In this document: positions 59,401-64,000 of the stretch, piece after piece
Position numbering within the stretch: position 1 is the first letter of the stretch
Layout: each line of letters starts with the position of its first letter
DNA from: Spongilla lacustris
Taxonomy: Eukaryota > Porifera > Demospongiae > Spongillida > Spongillidae
NCBI GenBank assembly: GCA_949361645.1
Contig: OX442416.1
Coordinates: 624,887 to 688,886 of the forward strand
Direction: 5' to 3'
Length of the DNA stretch: 64,000 nt
Notes under the pieces: generated by a model
Databases searched by the model: none
What the model saw: only the letters and a program-made list of their open reading frames with translations
What the model was told of the DNA's origin: nothing
Translations under genes and position numbers: made by a program

Positions 59401-60291
59401 CACCGCAATGGTTGTTCAGTTTCTTATTCAACTTCAGTTATGTCAACGCATCAATCTTATAAATGTCAATACAAACATGGCCCCCACAATTCCATCACCG
59501 TCTGATCTGTTGTTCTTCCCTTCTCTTATACGTGAAGATAGACCGCATTTTAATTGTAGTGACATCACCACTCCCCCCTCTAATAATGGTGAGGGGGCAA
59601 TTGCCCCCGCAGCCCCCATGCTTCAGGGATGCTTTGGGTGGCTTTTGTATGCAGACAATATCAGTCAGTTCTTTCCAAATCGCTTCCTTCATACACTCTT
59701 ACTTAACCTGGCATACAACATATGTCTTCCAGGTACAAATCATGAAATAATGAATGCTGATATTCAGAGTAATAATCGCCAGTGCAAGGTGTGGAGCACT
59801 GGCATTAGCTGGAGAAGTGTAAAGGGAGTGAGCACTACCATCGAGCTGATGGAGCATTCAAGATGCCTGTTCTTGTTAATGGCCTTCCCAGATCAGAAGT
59901 TTTGTAATCAGCTGGCCCCTGTTCTTCAAACCATCAAAATGACTCTCAGCCATTTCTGTCCATCTGTTGCAGCAACAGAGTACATTGTAGACCCTAGTAC
60001 AGCTAGCTCTGTGTTCTTACAAGGCTGCTCTCCACTGTCATTAACTAGAGTTCAGTTCTCTCATCTTAGAGATGCTCTTAAGGATGATGATTCTACAGTA
60101 GTGGACACCAATAATAAAGTGGTGGTTCTTAAAAACTGGACCAGTGTGGGGCTAGATCTTCCGCGTCTTGTGTCTATTGCTGTGAATGGTAAGGTGATGG
60201 TGGTCTGTACATATGGGGTGTCATTTCATTTTCCCCCACAGGAGATGACATTATCCAAGAAAAACAAGCAATAAATCCCCCTAATGGTTAG
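32341..60291 (+). CDS. Locus B: multi-ankyrin / Roc-COR GTPase gene
   Basis: Fourteen ankyrin exons can be seen (32341, 39414, 40482, 40871, 41148, 41836, 42819, 43908, 44732, 45364, 46166, 46589, 52641, 53190), twelve of them well formed. They are followed by 56379-56633, 56746-56793, 58550-60188 and 60242-60291, encoding the last ankyrin repeat, the Roc GTPase and COR domains. Intact ankyrin exons are 96-102 bases and phase 0-0, so skipping or duplicating any keeps the frame. The first exon is not visible and may lie in the gap. Introns hold gypsy, BEL/Pao and MITE insertions and (CCCT)n tracts. Ankyrin repeats bind protein partners; Roc-COR is a GTPase switch. A role in recognition or innate signalling is inference from the architecture. 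Confidence 0.8.
32550..34141 (-). pseudogene. Gypsy reverse transcriptase and start of RNase H
   Basis: An uninterrupted reading frame with the reverse transcriptase motifs: WASPIVLVKKRDGSHRFCID, LDLASGYWQV, the catalytic YLDDIIIFS and KCQLFRKSVRYLGH. RNase H begins with LLDVDACATGLGAVLSQ and ends after LALVWAV. Two usually conserved positions are changed (FWLCNAP where the family has FGLCNAP; DFWRVN where it has DYRxLN). Truncated at the 3' deletion, so it cannot be a functional pol. Confidence 0.9.
34246..34670 (-). pseudogene. Gypsy zinc knuckle and aspartic protease
   Basis: A CCHC zinc knuckle (CWQCGGEGHIKRDC, near 34610-34650) is followed in frame by the protease active-site motif MLVDTGSMVKLV. 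A stop codon (TAA, about 34665) separates it from gag upstream. The protease frame ends at 34246. Confidence 0.85.
34825..35437 (-). pseudogene. Gypsy gag
   Basis: Starts MADKEEVPMEVTEPTARTNS at 35437, only a base or two after the primer-binding site. A frameshift near 35345 separates this from the capsid-like part (ALWFKRFELYAKWARIPSRE; RFVRNQFIQGLLSSTAQLLL). Retrotransposon gag proteins form the particle; this copy is broken. Confidence 0.85.
35438..35455 (-). promoter_or_regulatory. Gypsy primer-binding site
   Basis: On the minus strand TGGTGTCAGAAGCGGGA follows the LTR end (...GCTTACA) after one base. TGG-beginning sequence at this position is where a tRNA 3' end primes minus-strand DNA synthesis. 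The tRNA was not identified. Confidence 0.85.
35457..35578 (-). repeat. Gypsy 5' LTR
   Basis: About 122 bases, starting TGTAGCATTCTG and ending GATAAGCTTACA on the minus strand, with the TG...CA ends expected of an LTR. Contains TATATAATTG, a possible TATA box. Short for a gypsy LTR. Confidence 0.8.
35625..35718. repeat. (CCCT)n-like tract
   Basis: Imperfect CCCT/CCTT repeat in the large intron of locus B. Confidence 0.9.
35767..36078. mobile_element. Palindromic MITE copy b
   Basis: Two arms of about 120 bases, nearly perfect inverses: CAAGATATAAAAATTTAATT, AAATTGGTGATGTAGGAT, GAGTAAAAAGTAAGGAAACA on the left and their inverse on the right, around a centre of about 60 bases. No coding capacity. 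Copies a (6619-8680) and c (54190-54412) belong to the same family. Confidence 0.9.
36275..38113 (-). pseudogene. Unknown gene copy b, minus strand, interrupted by a stop
   Basis: Candidate exons: 38113-38084 (MATSAAAQEK), about 38040-37960 (ANVIRWRWRRGKGTPSNQDE), 36804-36582 after an acceptor CCTCCCTCACAG (LDIQFGHDGRPILCCTQWW and INPDAFVYWLWRTHAYLQSR), about 36531-36410 (DPDKPILVAGNP then TAG at 36497-36499), and about 36345-36275 (NLAERLGVAHMP). The intron between the second and third is an 18-base minisatellite over 1 kb long. The copy at 54650-55010 keeps the last two exons open (SVLVAGDPKGFNEKR, LAERLGVAHMPVRKC). I do not recognise the protein family. Confidence 0.5.
36806..37860. repeat. 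18-bp purine-rich minisatellite
   Basis: GAAGGGAGGAGGGGAGGT units repeated more than twenty times around 36950-37340, with diverged GGGA/GGAG-rich units on either side. Because 18 is divisible by three it is open in several frames (GEVKGG, PPPFTS and others), all artefacts. Lies in an intron of the minus-strand gene fragment. Confidence 0.95.
38383..38613 (-). pseudogene. Charged-repeat protein fragment
   Basis: Encodes KRYKADFESKKDSTKADYDQ and NRELILASKQAQYQANPKEK, a pattern of short charged repeats with Y-x-x-N-P/R. Related in style to 18846-19110. No start or splice evidence; probably a fragment of a dispersed family. Confidence 0.4.
38660..39413. other. Intron sequence of locus B with a palindromic tandem repeat
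   Basis: No gene recognised. At 39176-39225 two 25-base units (AGGACCTACTAACGTAGGTC plus CTGAT) occur in tandem, each itself a palindrome (AGGACCTA...TAGGTCCT). Confidence 0.7.
39414..39512 (+). CDS. Locus B ankyrin exon, type 1
   Basis: 99 bases, 33 codons: DGKSPLMIAISKGHLEVVKT followed by LIEAGANVNQTDK. Acceptor GTATTACAG, donor AAG|GTAGGA. Phase 0-0. Confidence 0.9.
39751..39977. repeat. Perfect 44-bp inverted repeat around a (CCCT)n core
   Basis: 39751-39794 (GTTTGTTCAACTTCTCGTTC onward) and 39934-39977 are exact inverses. The 139-base core is CCCT-rich. The left arm is ordinary intron shared with other modules (for example near 43124), so the right arm is an added inverted copy. Confidence 0.95.
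39978..40230. repeat. GTGTGTGCTTAT microsatellite then (CCCT)n
   Basis: Imperfect 10-12 base TGTGTGTGCTTA units to about 40171, then a short CCCT tract to 40230. The same TGTGTGCTTA family is greatly expanded at 41912-42730. Confidence 0.95.
40482..40580 (+). CDS. Locus B ankyrin exon, type 1
   Basis: 99 bases: DGKSPLMIALENGHLDVVKT followed by LIEAGSNVNQGDK. Acceptor GCATTACAG, donor AAG|GTGAGT. Confidence 0.9.
40655..40828. repeat. (CCCT)n tract
   Basis: Imperfect CCCT repeat in the intron between two ankyrin exons. Confidence 0.95.
40871..40972 (+). CDS. Locus B ankyrin exon, type 2
   Basis: 102 bases: YNTTPLYVACQKGYHDVVQT followed by LLGAGADMNIARSY. Acceptor CTTACCAG, donor TAT|GTAAGT. 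Confidence 0.9.
41148..41276 (+). pseudogene. Degenerate ankyrin exon, type 2
   Basis: Begins DNQIPLYVAS and keeps RDVVMSLMGAGTD, but carries extra bases (ACATGTAAG-like insert near 41179 and a TATAAATATACATAATGAT-like insert near 41240) that lengthen it and spoil the repeat. The internal ACAT|GTAAGA could act as an early donor. Probably skipped or dead. Confidence 0.7.
41836..41911 (+). pseudogene. Ankyrin exon, type 1, cut off by microsatellite
   Basis: Reads DGKSPLMIALTNGHLDIVKT and LFEAGV, then passes directly into the TGTGTGTGCTTA repeat at 41912. The last eight or nine codons and the splice donor are missing. A deletion or repeat expansion removed the exon end. Confidence 0.9.
41912..42730. 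repeat. About 820 bp of TGTGTGTGCTTATGAG-type microsatellite
   Basis: Imperfect 10-12 base units with variants (GTGTGTGCTTATGA, GTACATATGTGCTTAT). Higher-order duplication is visible: similar blocks containing TGTACATATGTGCTTATGAG recur at about 42040, 42265 and 42555. Open frames of V, C, L and Y here are artefacts. Confidence 0.95.
42819..42917 (+). CDS. Locus B ankyrin exon, type 1
   Basis: 99 bases: DAKSPLMIAIDKGHLDVVKT followed by LIEAGANVNQSDK. Acceptor GTATTACAG, donor AAG|GTTGGT. Confidence 0.9.
43171..43722. repeat. (CCCT)n tract of about 550 bp
   Basis: Nearly perfect CCCT repeats with slight variation at the left end and one interruption near 43667. It lies immediately before the shared intron sequence AATGTCTGGTGAGTCTGTGG. 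Confidence 0.98.
43908..44009 (+). CDS. Locus B ankyrin exon, type 2
   Basis: 102 bases: YNTTSLYVASRKGHRDVVQT followed by LLGAGADLNITRSD. Acceptor CTTACCAG, donor GAT|GTAAGT. Confidence 0.9.
44732..44830 (+). CDS. Locus B ankyrin exon, type 1
   Basis: 99 bases: DGKSPLMIALENGHLDIVKT followed by LIDAGANVNQSIK. Donor AAG|GTAAGT. Confidence 0.9.
44886..45184. repeat. (CCCT)n tract of about 300 bp
   Basis: Uninterrupted CCCT repeat, again followed by AATGTCTGGTAAGTCTGTGG. It starts about 55 bases after the ankyrin exon. Confidence 0.98.
45364..45465 (+). CDS. Locus B ankyrin exon, type 2
   Basis: 102 bases: YNITPLYVASQNCHHDVVQT followed by LLGAGADVNIRSSY. Donor TAT|GTAAGG. Confidence 0.9.
46166..46264 (+). 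CDS. Locus B ankyrin exon, type 1
   Basis: 99 bases: DGKSPFMIASEKGHLDIVKA followed by LIEAGADVNQTNK. Donor AAG|GTTAGT. Confidence 0.9.
46589..46687 (+). CDS. Locus B ankyrin exon, type 1
   Basis: 99 bases: DGESPLWTASFNGYLDIVKT followed by LIKAGANINQTDK. Donor AAG|GTTGGC. The BEL/Pao element begins about 40 bases downstream. Confidence 0.9.
46990..48230 (-). pseudogene. BEL/Pao integrase, fragmented
   Basis: Pieces in order: zinc-binding segment (ESLMHSGVKDTLMQLRLHFW then KCMICRRF, about 48140-48010), catalytic-core end (VVEVEGILNSRPLTYVPTEE, about 47550-47480), C-terminal region (LTHFWNRWRKEYLSKLRE, about 47340-47285) and the end motif SVQHLYPLEL (about 47090). Interrupted by several stops; no single open frame remains. 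Confidence 0.85.
48730..49900 (-). pseudogene. BEL/Pao reverse transcriptase and RNase H, fragmented
   Basis: Motifs read IGIVGDIEKAFL (about 49800), FGVSASPFLLNATIQHHM (about 49640), SIYVDDVVRGA (about 49555, the catalytic YVDD), HKVLGVNWSFKNDEFVF (about 49270) and the RNase H start LQGFCDASLKAYAVVVYL (about 48930). Frames change at least twice, so it is inactive. Confidence 0.9.
50461..50800 (-). pseudogene. BEL/Pao protease region
   Basis: ILDTGSQRSFLTNRLKESLS near 50765-50705 contains the aspartic protease active site DTGS. The frame continues to 50461 (PVVTRSMDTNDGRQLELQFL). A region of poor coding quality with a cysteine cluster (about 51100-51200) separates it from gag. Confidence 0.8.
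51250..51894 (-). pseudogene. BEL/Pao gag
   Basis: An open frame of 214 codons typical of the Pao gag (DUF1759-like): VKLPKLSFKTFGGDITSWST, FNYLFSFMEGSAVECISGLT and EAITVLKRRFGNKQQIVNRH. Best-preserved part of the element. Confidence 0.85.
52004..52089. repeat. Perfect 20-bp hairpin near the BEL/Pao 5' side
   Basis: GCTCGATTCGCGCCAATGAT (52004-52023) is the exact inverse of 52070-52089, with a 46-base loop. It lies between gag and the insertion's right edge, in what should be the 5' LTR or leader. Confidence 0.95.
52090..52488. other. Right edge of the BEL/Pao insertion
   Basis: No coding signal. Contains the palindrome ATAACATTATAATGTTAT (near 52407). Presumably LTR or part of a second element. 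Confidence 0.4.
52641..52742 (+). CDS. Locus B ankyrin exon, type 2
   Basis: 102 bases: NNAAALLVAGQQGHHDVVQT followed by LLKASADVNMTTSY. Acceptor CCTACCAG, donor TAT|GTAAGT. The most diverged of the intact type-2 exons. Confidence 0.9.
53190..53285 (+). CDS. Locus B ankyrin exon, type 1, one codon shorter
   Basis: 96 bases: DCSPLMVASDNGCLDVVRTL followed by IEAGADVNQTDK. Acceptor TTGTTACAG, donor AAG|GTTGGT. This is the exon whose remnant is found at 8679-8710 in locus A. Confidence 0.9.
54190..54412. mobile_element. Palindromic MITE copy c
   Basis: Same family as 35767-36078: TTGGTGATGTAGGATTTGTA on the left and its inverse on the right (AATCATACATCGCCAAT), with a shortened centre. Confidence 0.85.
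54650..55010 (-). pseudogene. Unknown gene fragment, copy c
   Basis: Minus strand. About 54952-54835 encodes DPNKSVLVAGDPKGFNEKRV and KYHDALVEA after an acceptor-like GCTATGTTTAG. About 54760-54685 encodes PSVQNNLAERLGVAHMPVRK ending C-stop. The stop that interrupts copy b (TAG) is lysine AAG here. Upstream exons have been deleted. Confidence 0.5.
56379..56633 (+). CDS. Locus B exon: ankyrin repeat plus Roc P-loop
   Basis: 255 bases, phase 0-0: DGNTSLHHAAGEGHTACVKY for the ankyrin repeat and VILCGDTGAGKSSLAK for the P-loop. Acceptor CTACTCCAG, donor AAG|GTACTT. Confidence 0.9.
56746..56793 (+). CDS. Locus B exon: Roc segment
   Basis: 48 bases encoding AIIESSKSAGRIGYIK, donor AAG|GTGACA. The GACA six bases in is the empty site of the foldback element present in locus A. 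Confidence 0.8.
56794..58549. other. Intron of locus B
   Basis: Holds ACATGTACATGTACATGTAC at about 57358, two G-rich runs (57769-57801, 57916-57934), and sequence shared with locus A. No gene recognised. Confidence 0.7.
58550..60188 (+). CDS. Locus B large exon: Roc G3/G4 motifs and COR domain
   Basis: 1639 bases, acceptor TAAATACAG, donor AATG|GTAAGG, phase 0-1. Contains DFAGHHSYYTSHSSLL, VVGTHADKVKKGYL, then COR (LLTTLAHKGFIIFL, GEDSWIVRD, LIQLQLCQRINLINVNTN). Uninterrupted. Differs from A by scattered substitutions and one extra codon (NHEIMNAD versus NHKINTD). Confidence 0.9.
60242..60291 (+). CDS. Locus B terminal coding exon after a 53-base intron
   Basis: Intron 60189-60241 (GTAAGG...TTTTCCCCCACAG). 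The exon adds DDIIQEKQAINPPNG and stops at TAG 60289-60291. Confidence 0.65.
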
Positions 60292-60839
60292 CTTACTTTT
60301 ATTCCAGCTTTTCTGTGAATGTATTTATTTAGGTACATCTGGGAGTGTAAGTAGGGGAATAAAAACCATGGGTATATGTATAAATGATATGACCAAAAGA
60401 AATAAAGAAAAGCTTGTCTGAACATACACACATACCTCTTTGATTATACAATAATGTATTTCAGTGTATACTGTGCATAACCCAGGACATAAATTAATCT
60501 AAAACATGATTACCTAATACAGTTGTAGGGCAAATGCCATAAATCCGATAGAATTCATATCAAAACTATTCAAGATGTGGTAAAAGATAATAATTTAATC
60601 AAGATACACTGTATGTTATTTTATTTATAACATAACATGTGTCGTAGTCTAAACAGATGTCATTAGAGAGCACAGTTATCTTTTTTAAAATTACACCACA
60701 TTTGTTATGCAATCCTCTTGTAGGCAATTTGAATATTTAGTGGTATTATTGGTACTTCACATGTAAATTAAATATAATCTGGACTTTAAATAATAATTGG
60801 GTGTAGTATCCGGACCTTGCCCGTTGTGTTGGATGAACA

Positions 60840-62834
60840 ATGGCGGGCCCCTTTGTGTGCATCGGTCCAGAGGCCGGGGGCACGAGCCAGCCAGCTGAAT
60901 GTTCTAGAGGAAGAACCGTGCAATATATTTTAATTGTATGGTCGTATGTGTGTCATTGAGTTGTTTGACCTGTAGGCTGTTAACTATCCACATGCACTCT
61001 GGGGCTGGAGATATTACAGTGGGCACTCTGTGTAATCTGCTTCATTTTGTACTATACCCATATGTAATCCTAAAACACCACTGCTTTGCTTTCAAAAATA
61101 GTAGACTTGATTGTGCTCAAAATTGAGTAATGTATCCATTAAGCAAATTGAGCAGTATAAATATTTACAACTATGTACATATAATAACTTTATTTCTTAT
61201 AATTATTTCAAAATTACAATGACGCACTGTGTGACAGAATGTAGTATACAGTGTTTATAAGCACAAGCACAGTAATGACCACTACCACAGATTAGAACTT
61301 ATTACTGCAGCTATTGCTCCGTGCGTCCTAAACTAAAATAGTATTTATGGGCAATAACACAATAAATAATGATCTGACATACAAAGATATGAATAATCAC
61401 TACCACATTCATATCTTATTTAAAGGAATAATATAATGCCAAAAGTGAGATCACAATCCTTGGTTCAAAATATCAAAACACATGTATATGTAGTAACTTC
61501 AGTGATAACCTGGAAAAAGGGATTTGATTTGATTTGATTGATTGCATACATATAAACACACATACATATGCAAAAAGGCAAGTAGTGGCACGATGTGTAC
61601 GTGCACTTACAAACTGCCTAAACATGGAAAGGGATATAACATACAAAAGGGTGATAGGTCAACAGATCTAAGTCGGGTACAAAAAACTGTAATGTTCAAT
61701 GAAGTGACAACATCATGGGGTAAGTGGTTCCATATAGGTATCACACGTTCAGTGAAAAATTTATCAGATCATAAATAAGAGGTGTGATTAGCATTGACTA
61801 TTTTCTCCTTTCTCCTTCAGGGTGTGCTTCTGTGGCCCCCTCCTCCCCTTCCTTGTCACAGTTGGTATCCCAAGGAGTATCACAGTTAGAAGGTCAGTCG
61901 ACATAAGTAGTGGTCCTGTCTAGTGTGCTATGTGTGTTGGTGAGGTTGTGTAGTACATGGATATTAATTAGGCTCCACCCTTTCTCATCAACATTGTAAT
62001 TTGTCTGGATAAGGTTTGTGGGTCAGTAACCACCGTTTAGCAGCAAAGGTAGATATACACTTGTAAATAAGCTTATTATTAAGCTAGCAACTAAGTACAA
62101 TGGAGTAATGGTGGAAGCTCCTTGACAGCATTCCTCGGTTACATTGGAACACCCCAATCAAGCCATCCCTTGTATCTATTGTTCTAATGTTTATACAATG
62201 TTTCTTACAATGGTTCCTAGTTGTCTTATCCTCCAGTAAAATCATATACCAACATTTTAATATGTTAGACCAATTTGTACAACAGCATTCAGTTTATCAA
62301 CCAAAAAGCATAAAAACACTGCACATGAGTGTCTCTGGCAGGAGATGTATGTTATATAATCAATTCACAACATGTGGTAACCAATTGCATGTACTACACA
62401 TTTAGGACATGGTAATTATGCAAGTCCACCAATAATTTTGCTTAATAGTGTGGTGGGTATTGGATAGTAATTGTTCATTGATTGGTGGTGGTAATGTGAG
62501 TACCCATATTACATACCTCCCTCCACACACATATTGCGCATATGTTTTAACTAATGTTGTTCTCCCTCCAGGAACACCCACTATGCAGGAGCTGTTATGC
62601 TTCTCTGATCAGAAGGTGAATATTGCTGTACAGGTTGGAGCAAAGTATTGCACCTTTGGTATATTTCTACTCAATGATACAACTGGAGTCATTGTGGAAG
62701 CATTGGAGCAGGAGTACAGAGGGAATGCTGAAAGGATAAATATGGCCATACTCCAACAATGGCTTCAGGGAAAGGGTGTGAAGCCAGTGGCTTGGTCTAC
62801 TCTGGTGACTGCTTTGCAAAAGATTAATTTATGA
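60840..62834 (+). CDS. Locus B death-domain gene or 3' part of the Roc-COR gene
   Basis: Candidate exons: from ATG 60840 (MAGPFVCIGPEAGGTSQPAE), an exon ending at 61719 (FNEVTTSWG), 61821-61892 and 62572-62834. Phases match those of locus A at each junction. The final exon is a death domain. A separate gene is favoured by the stop at 60289-60291 and the conserved start at 60840; a fusion with Roc-COR remains possible. Confidence 0.6.
61560..61719 (+). CDS. Locus B linker exon before the death domain
   Basis: Acceptor uncertain; donor TCATGGG|GTAAGT. Encodes YKLPKHGKGYNIQKG, then FNEVTTSWG. Confidence 0.5.
61821..61892 (+). CDS. Locus B short linker exon
   Basis: 72 bases encoding CASVAPSSPSLSQLVSQGVS then QLEG. 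Same length, phases and splice sites as in A. Confidence 0.75.
62572..62834 (+). CDS. Locus B death-domain exon
   Basis: 263 bases ending in TGA at 62832-62834. TMQELLCFSDQKVNI, GIFLLNDTTGVIVEALEQEY, INMAILQQWLQGKG and PVAWSTLVTALQKINL keep the death-domain core (hydrophobic helix positions, WLQGKG, W-x-TLV) while surface positions differ from A. Confidence 0.85.
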
Positions 62835-63473
62835 AACATATGAGAGATGTATGTAGTTGAGATTAGGTGTAAAAATAAAAATAAAAACATTTGAGTTAGA
62901 AATTTTTGTGGACTTATATAGGCAGTAGATAGTGTGTGCTACTTAAATGTTAGCCATTGTTTTGTACCAGATACTCATAAATGCTGTGTAACAGATTAGT
63001 GTGTGTAATGCGCTTTATAACTGTGTGGTTCATAGCAATGAGCATGCTGTATTGTGGGTAATCAGTGAAATATCTCTATTAGTATCAACCTCAGAGAGGT
63101 ACATGTAATTAAATATCACCAACCTAAATGAGGCCAACACTTGTGGTAAGGAAACTGTGATCATAAGGAATGGGTCCTATGATTATTATATAGCAGTGTT
63201 GTATATAGAAATTAGATTTGAGGTTCTTCTACATATACATGTTTCAATGATGGGAAATATCTCATGTAGATCTACATTTAGTGTCATTTGCCCCCATTTA
63301 GTTAAGTGCATGCGTATTATGGTATGATGGAACCTGAAAATCTGGGTCACTTGTGCCATCTAAATCCTCACCAATGCCATCTTGCATTACCATGACTCAT
63401 CTGATCATCCACACTAAAACTATCACAACCACCTAAATCACATAGCTTTGATCGTGCTGACTGCCATCACTAC
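62835..63473. other. 3' flank of locus B
   Basis: Shares blocks with 21203-22110 of locus A, for example GATCGTGCTGACTGCCATCA near 63450 matching 22076. No gene recognised. Confidence 0.7.
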
Positions 63474-63657
63474 TGTAAAGAGCGCTCGCAACCCGTTGGC
63501 ACCGACAGCAGCCGACACAATATAATAATAAGCACACCAAATACAAATCAATGGTCCCTATTTATAGTGACATTACAGACAACATTAATGGACAGACAGT
63601 CTGCACATCAGACCAGAGTTCAGAGGTTGCTGACATGCGCAGTGACGGACTATTACA
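63474..63657 (-). repeat. 3' LTR of a gypsy element
   Basis: 184 bases, TGTAATAGTCCG...GCTCTTTACA on the minus strand. Preceded (minus strand) by a purine tract GGAAGAGGGAGTGG, the plus-strand primer. Contains TATAAATAGG at about 63562-63553, a likely TATA box. Locus A shows the uninterrupted sequence (CACTACTGTCATGAG) at the insertion site. Confidence 0.85.
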
Positions 63658-64000
63658 CCACTCCCTCTTCCAGAAGGTCAGTATCTATCGGGTGGTCTTC
63701 GTGTTCGCTGGGGATACCTGTGCTGTACTTCTGCAGGTTGATCAGCATGGGCAGCCTCATCTTCTGCAGGTTCTTCATGTGGTAGTAACTCCTGAGGTAC
63801 CTGCTCCCCTATTCCATCAAGGACTTCTATGTTGCTTCCCACAGGTGCAAACTCCAAAAGTGCCTCATTTTCGTCTGGATTTTCTGGTGGTGGTCCCAGG
63901 AACGTCTCAGTTCTTGTACCTGGTACAAATGGCTTAAGACGATCAAAGTGCACCACTCTAATCATTTTTCCATTCTTGCTTTTAATCTTATAGTCACATT
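63658..64000 (-). mobile_element. Gypsy pol C-terminus, continues beyond the window
   Basis: Minus-strand frame open to the window edge. It reads KIKSKNGKMIRVVHFDRLKP, the C-terminal SH3-like end of a Ty3/gypsy integrase, and ends RYPQRTRRPPDRY. The LTR follows at once. No lesion is visible in this short part, so the element could be more intact than the one at 32548-35578. Confidence 0.85.

Overview
The window looks like nuclear DNA of a marine invertebrate, most likely a demosponge of the Amphimedon type. This is inferred from three things: many very short GT-AG introns (one is 53 bases), abundant ACATGTACATGT-like intron sequence, and an ankyrin / Roc-COR / death-domain gene family beside a cilium gene (CFAP206). 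The sequence is rich in transposons and simple repeats and contains one 200-base run of N (31834-32033).

Layout. 768-2265: exons of a small single-pass membrane protein, apparently frameshifted. 2266-8680: repeats, a TIR element and a Tc1/mariner element nested inside a palindromic MITE. 8679-21202: locus A, made of a Roc-COR GTPase gene (5' ankyrin exons lost) followed by death-domain exons; a foldback element and a piggyBac-like element sit in its introns. 23908-24266: a RING-finger exon on the minus strand. 24976-25790: a small hAT element with an 8-base target duplication. 26503-31757: a CFAP206 gene carrying nonsense codons and lacking central exons. 32341-62834: locus B, the paralogue of A. 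It has about fourteen ankyrin exons of 96-102 bases, then the Roc-COR exons, then death-domain exons. Its introns hold a gypsy element, a BEL/Pao element, two copies of an unknown gene fragment, and long (CCCT)n tracts. 63474-64000: the 3' LTR and pol end of another gypsy element.

The most interesting part is the A/B pair. Both loci carry a P-loop, DFAGH and THAD motifs, a COR domain and a nearby death domain. B has grown a modular array of symmetric (phase 0-0) ankyrin exons by duplication of exon pairs, while A keeps only a scar of one ankyrin exon. Because A and B are close paralogues, each gives an 'empty site' for insertions in the other, which allows target duplications to be read directly. 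The death-domain exons have diverged far more in protein sequence than the Roc-COR exons or the introns around them. This is what one expects of a rapidly evolving receptor or adaptor family, but the function is inference. Protein names below come from motif recognition by eye; no database search was run.
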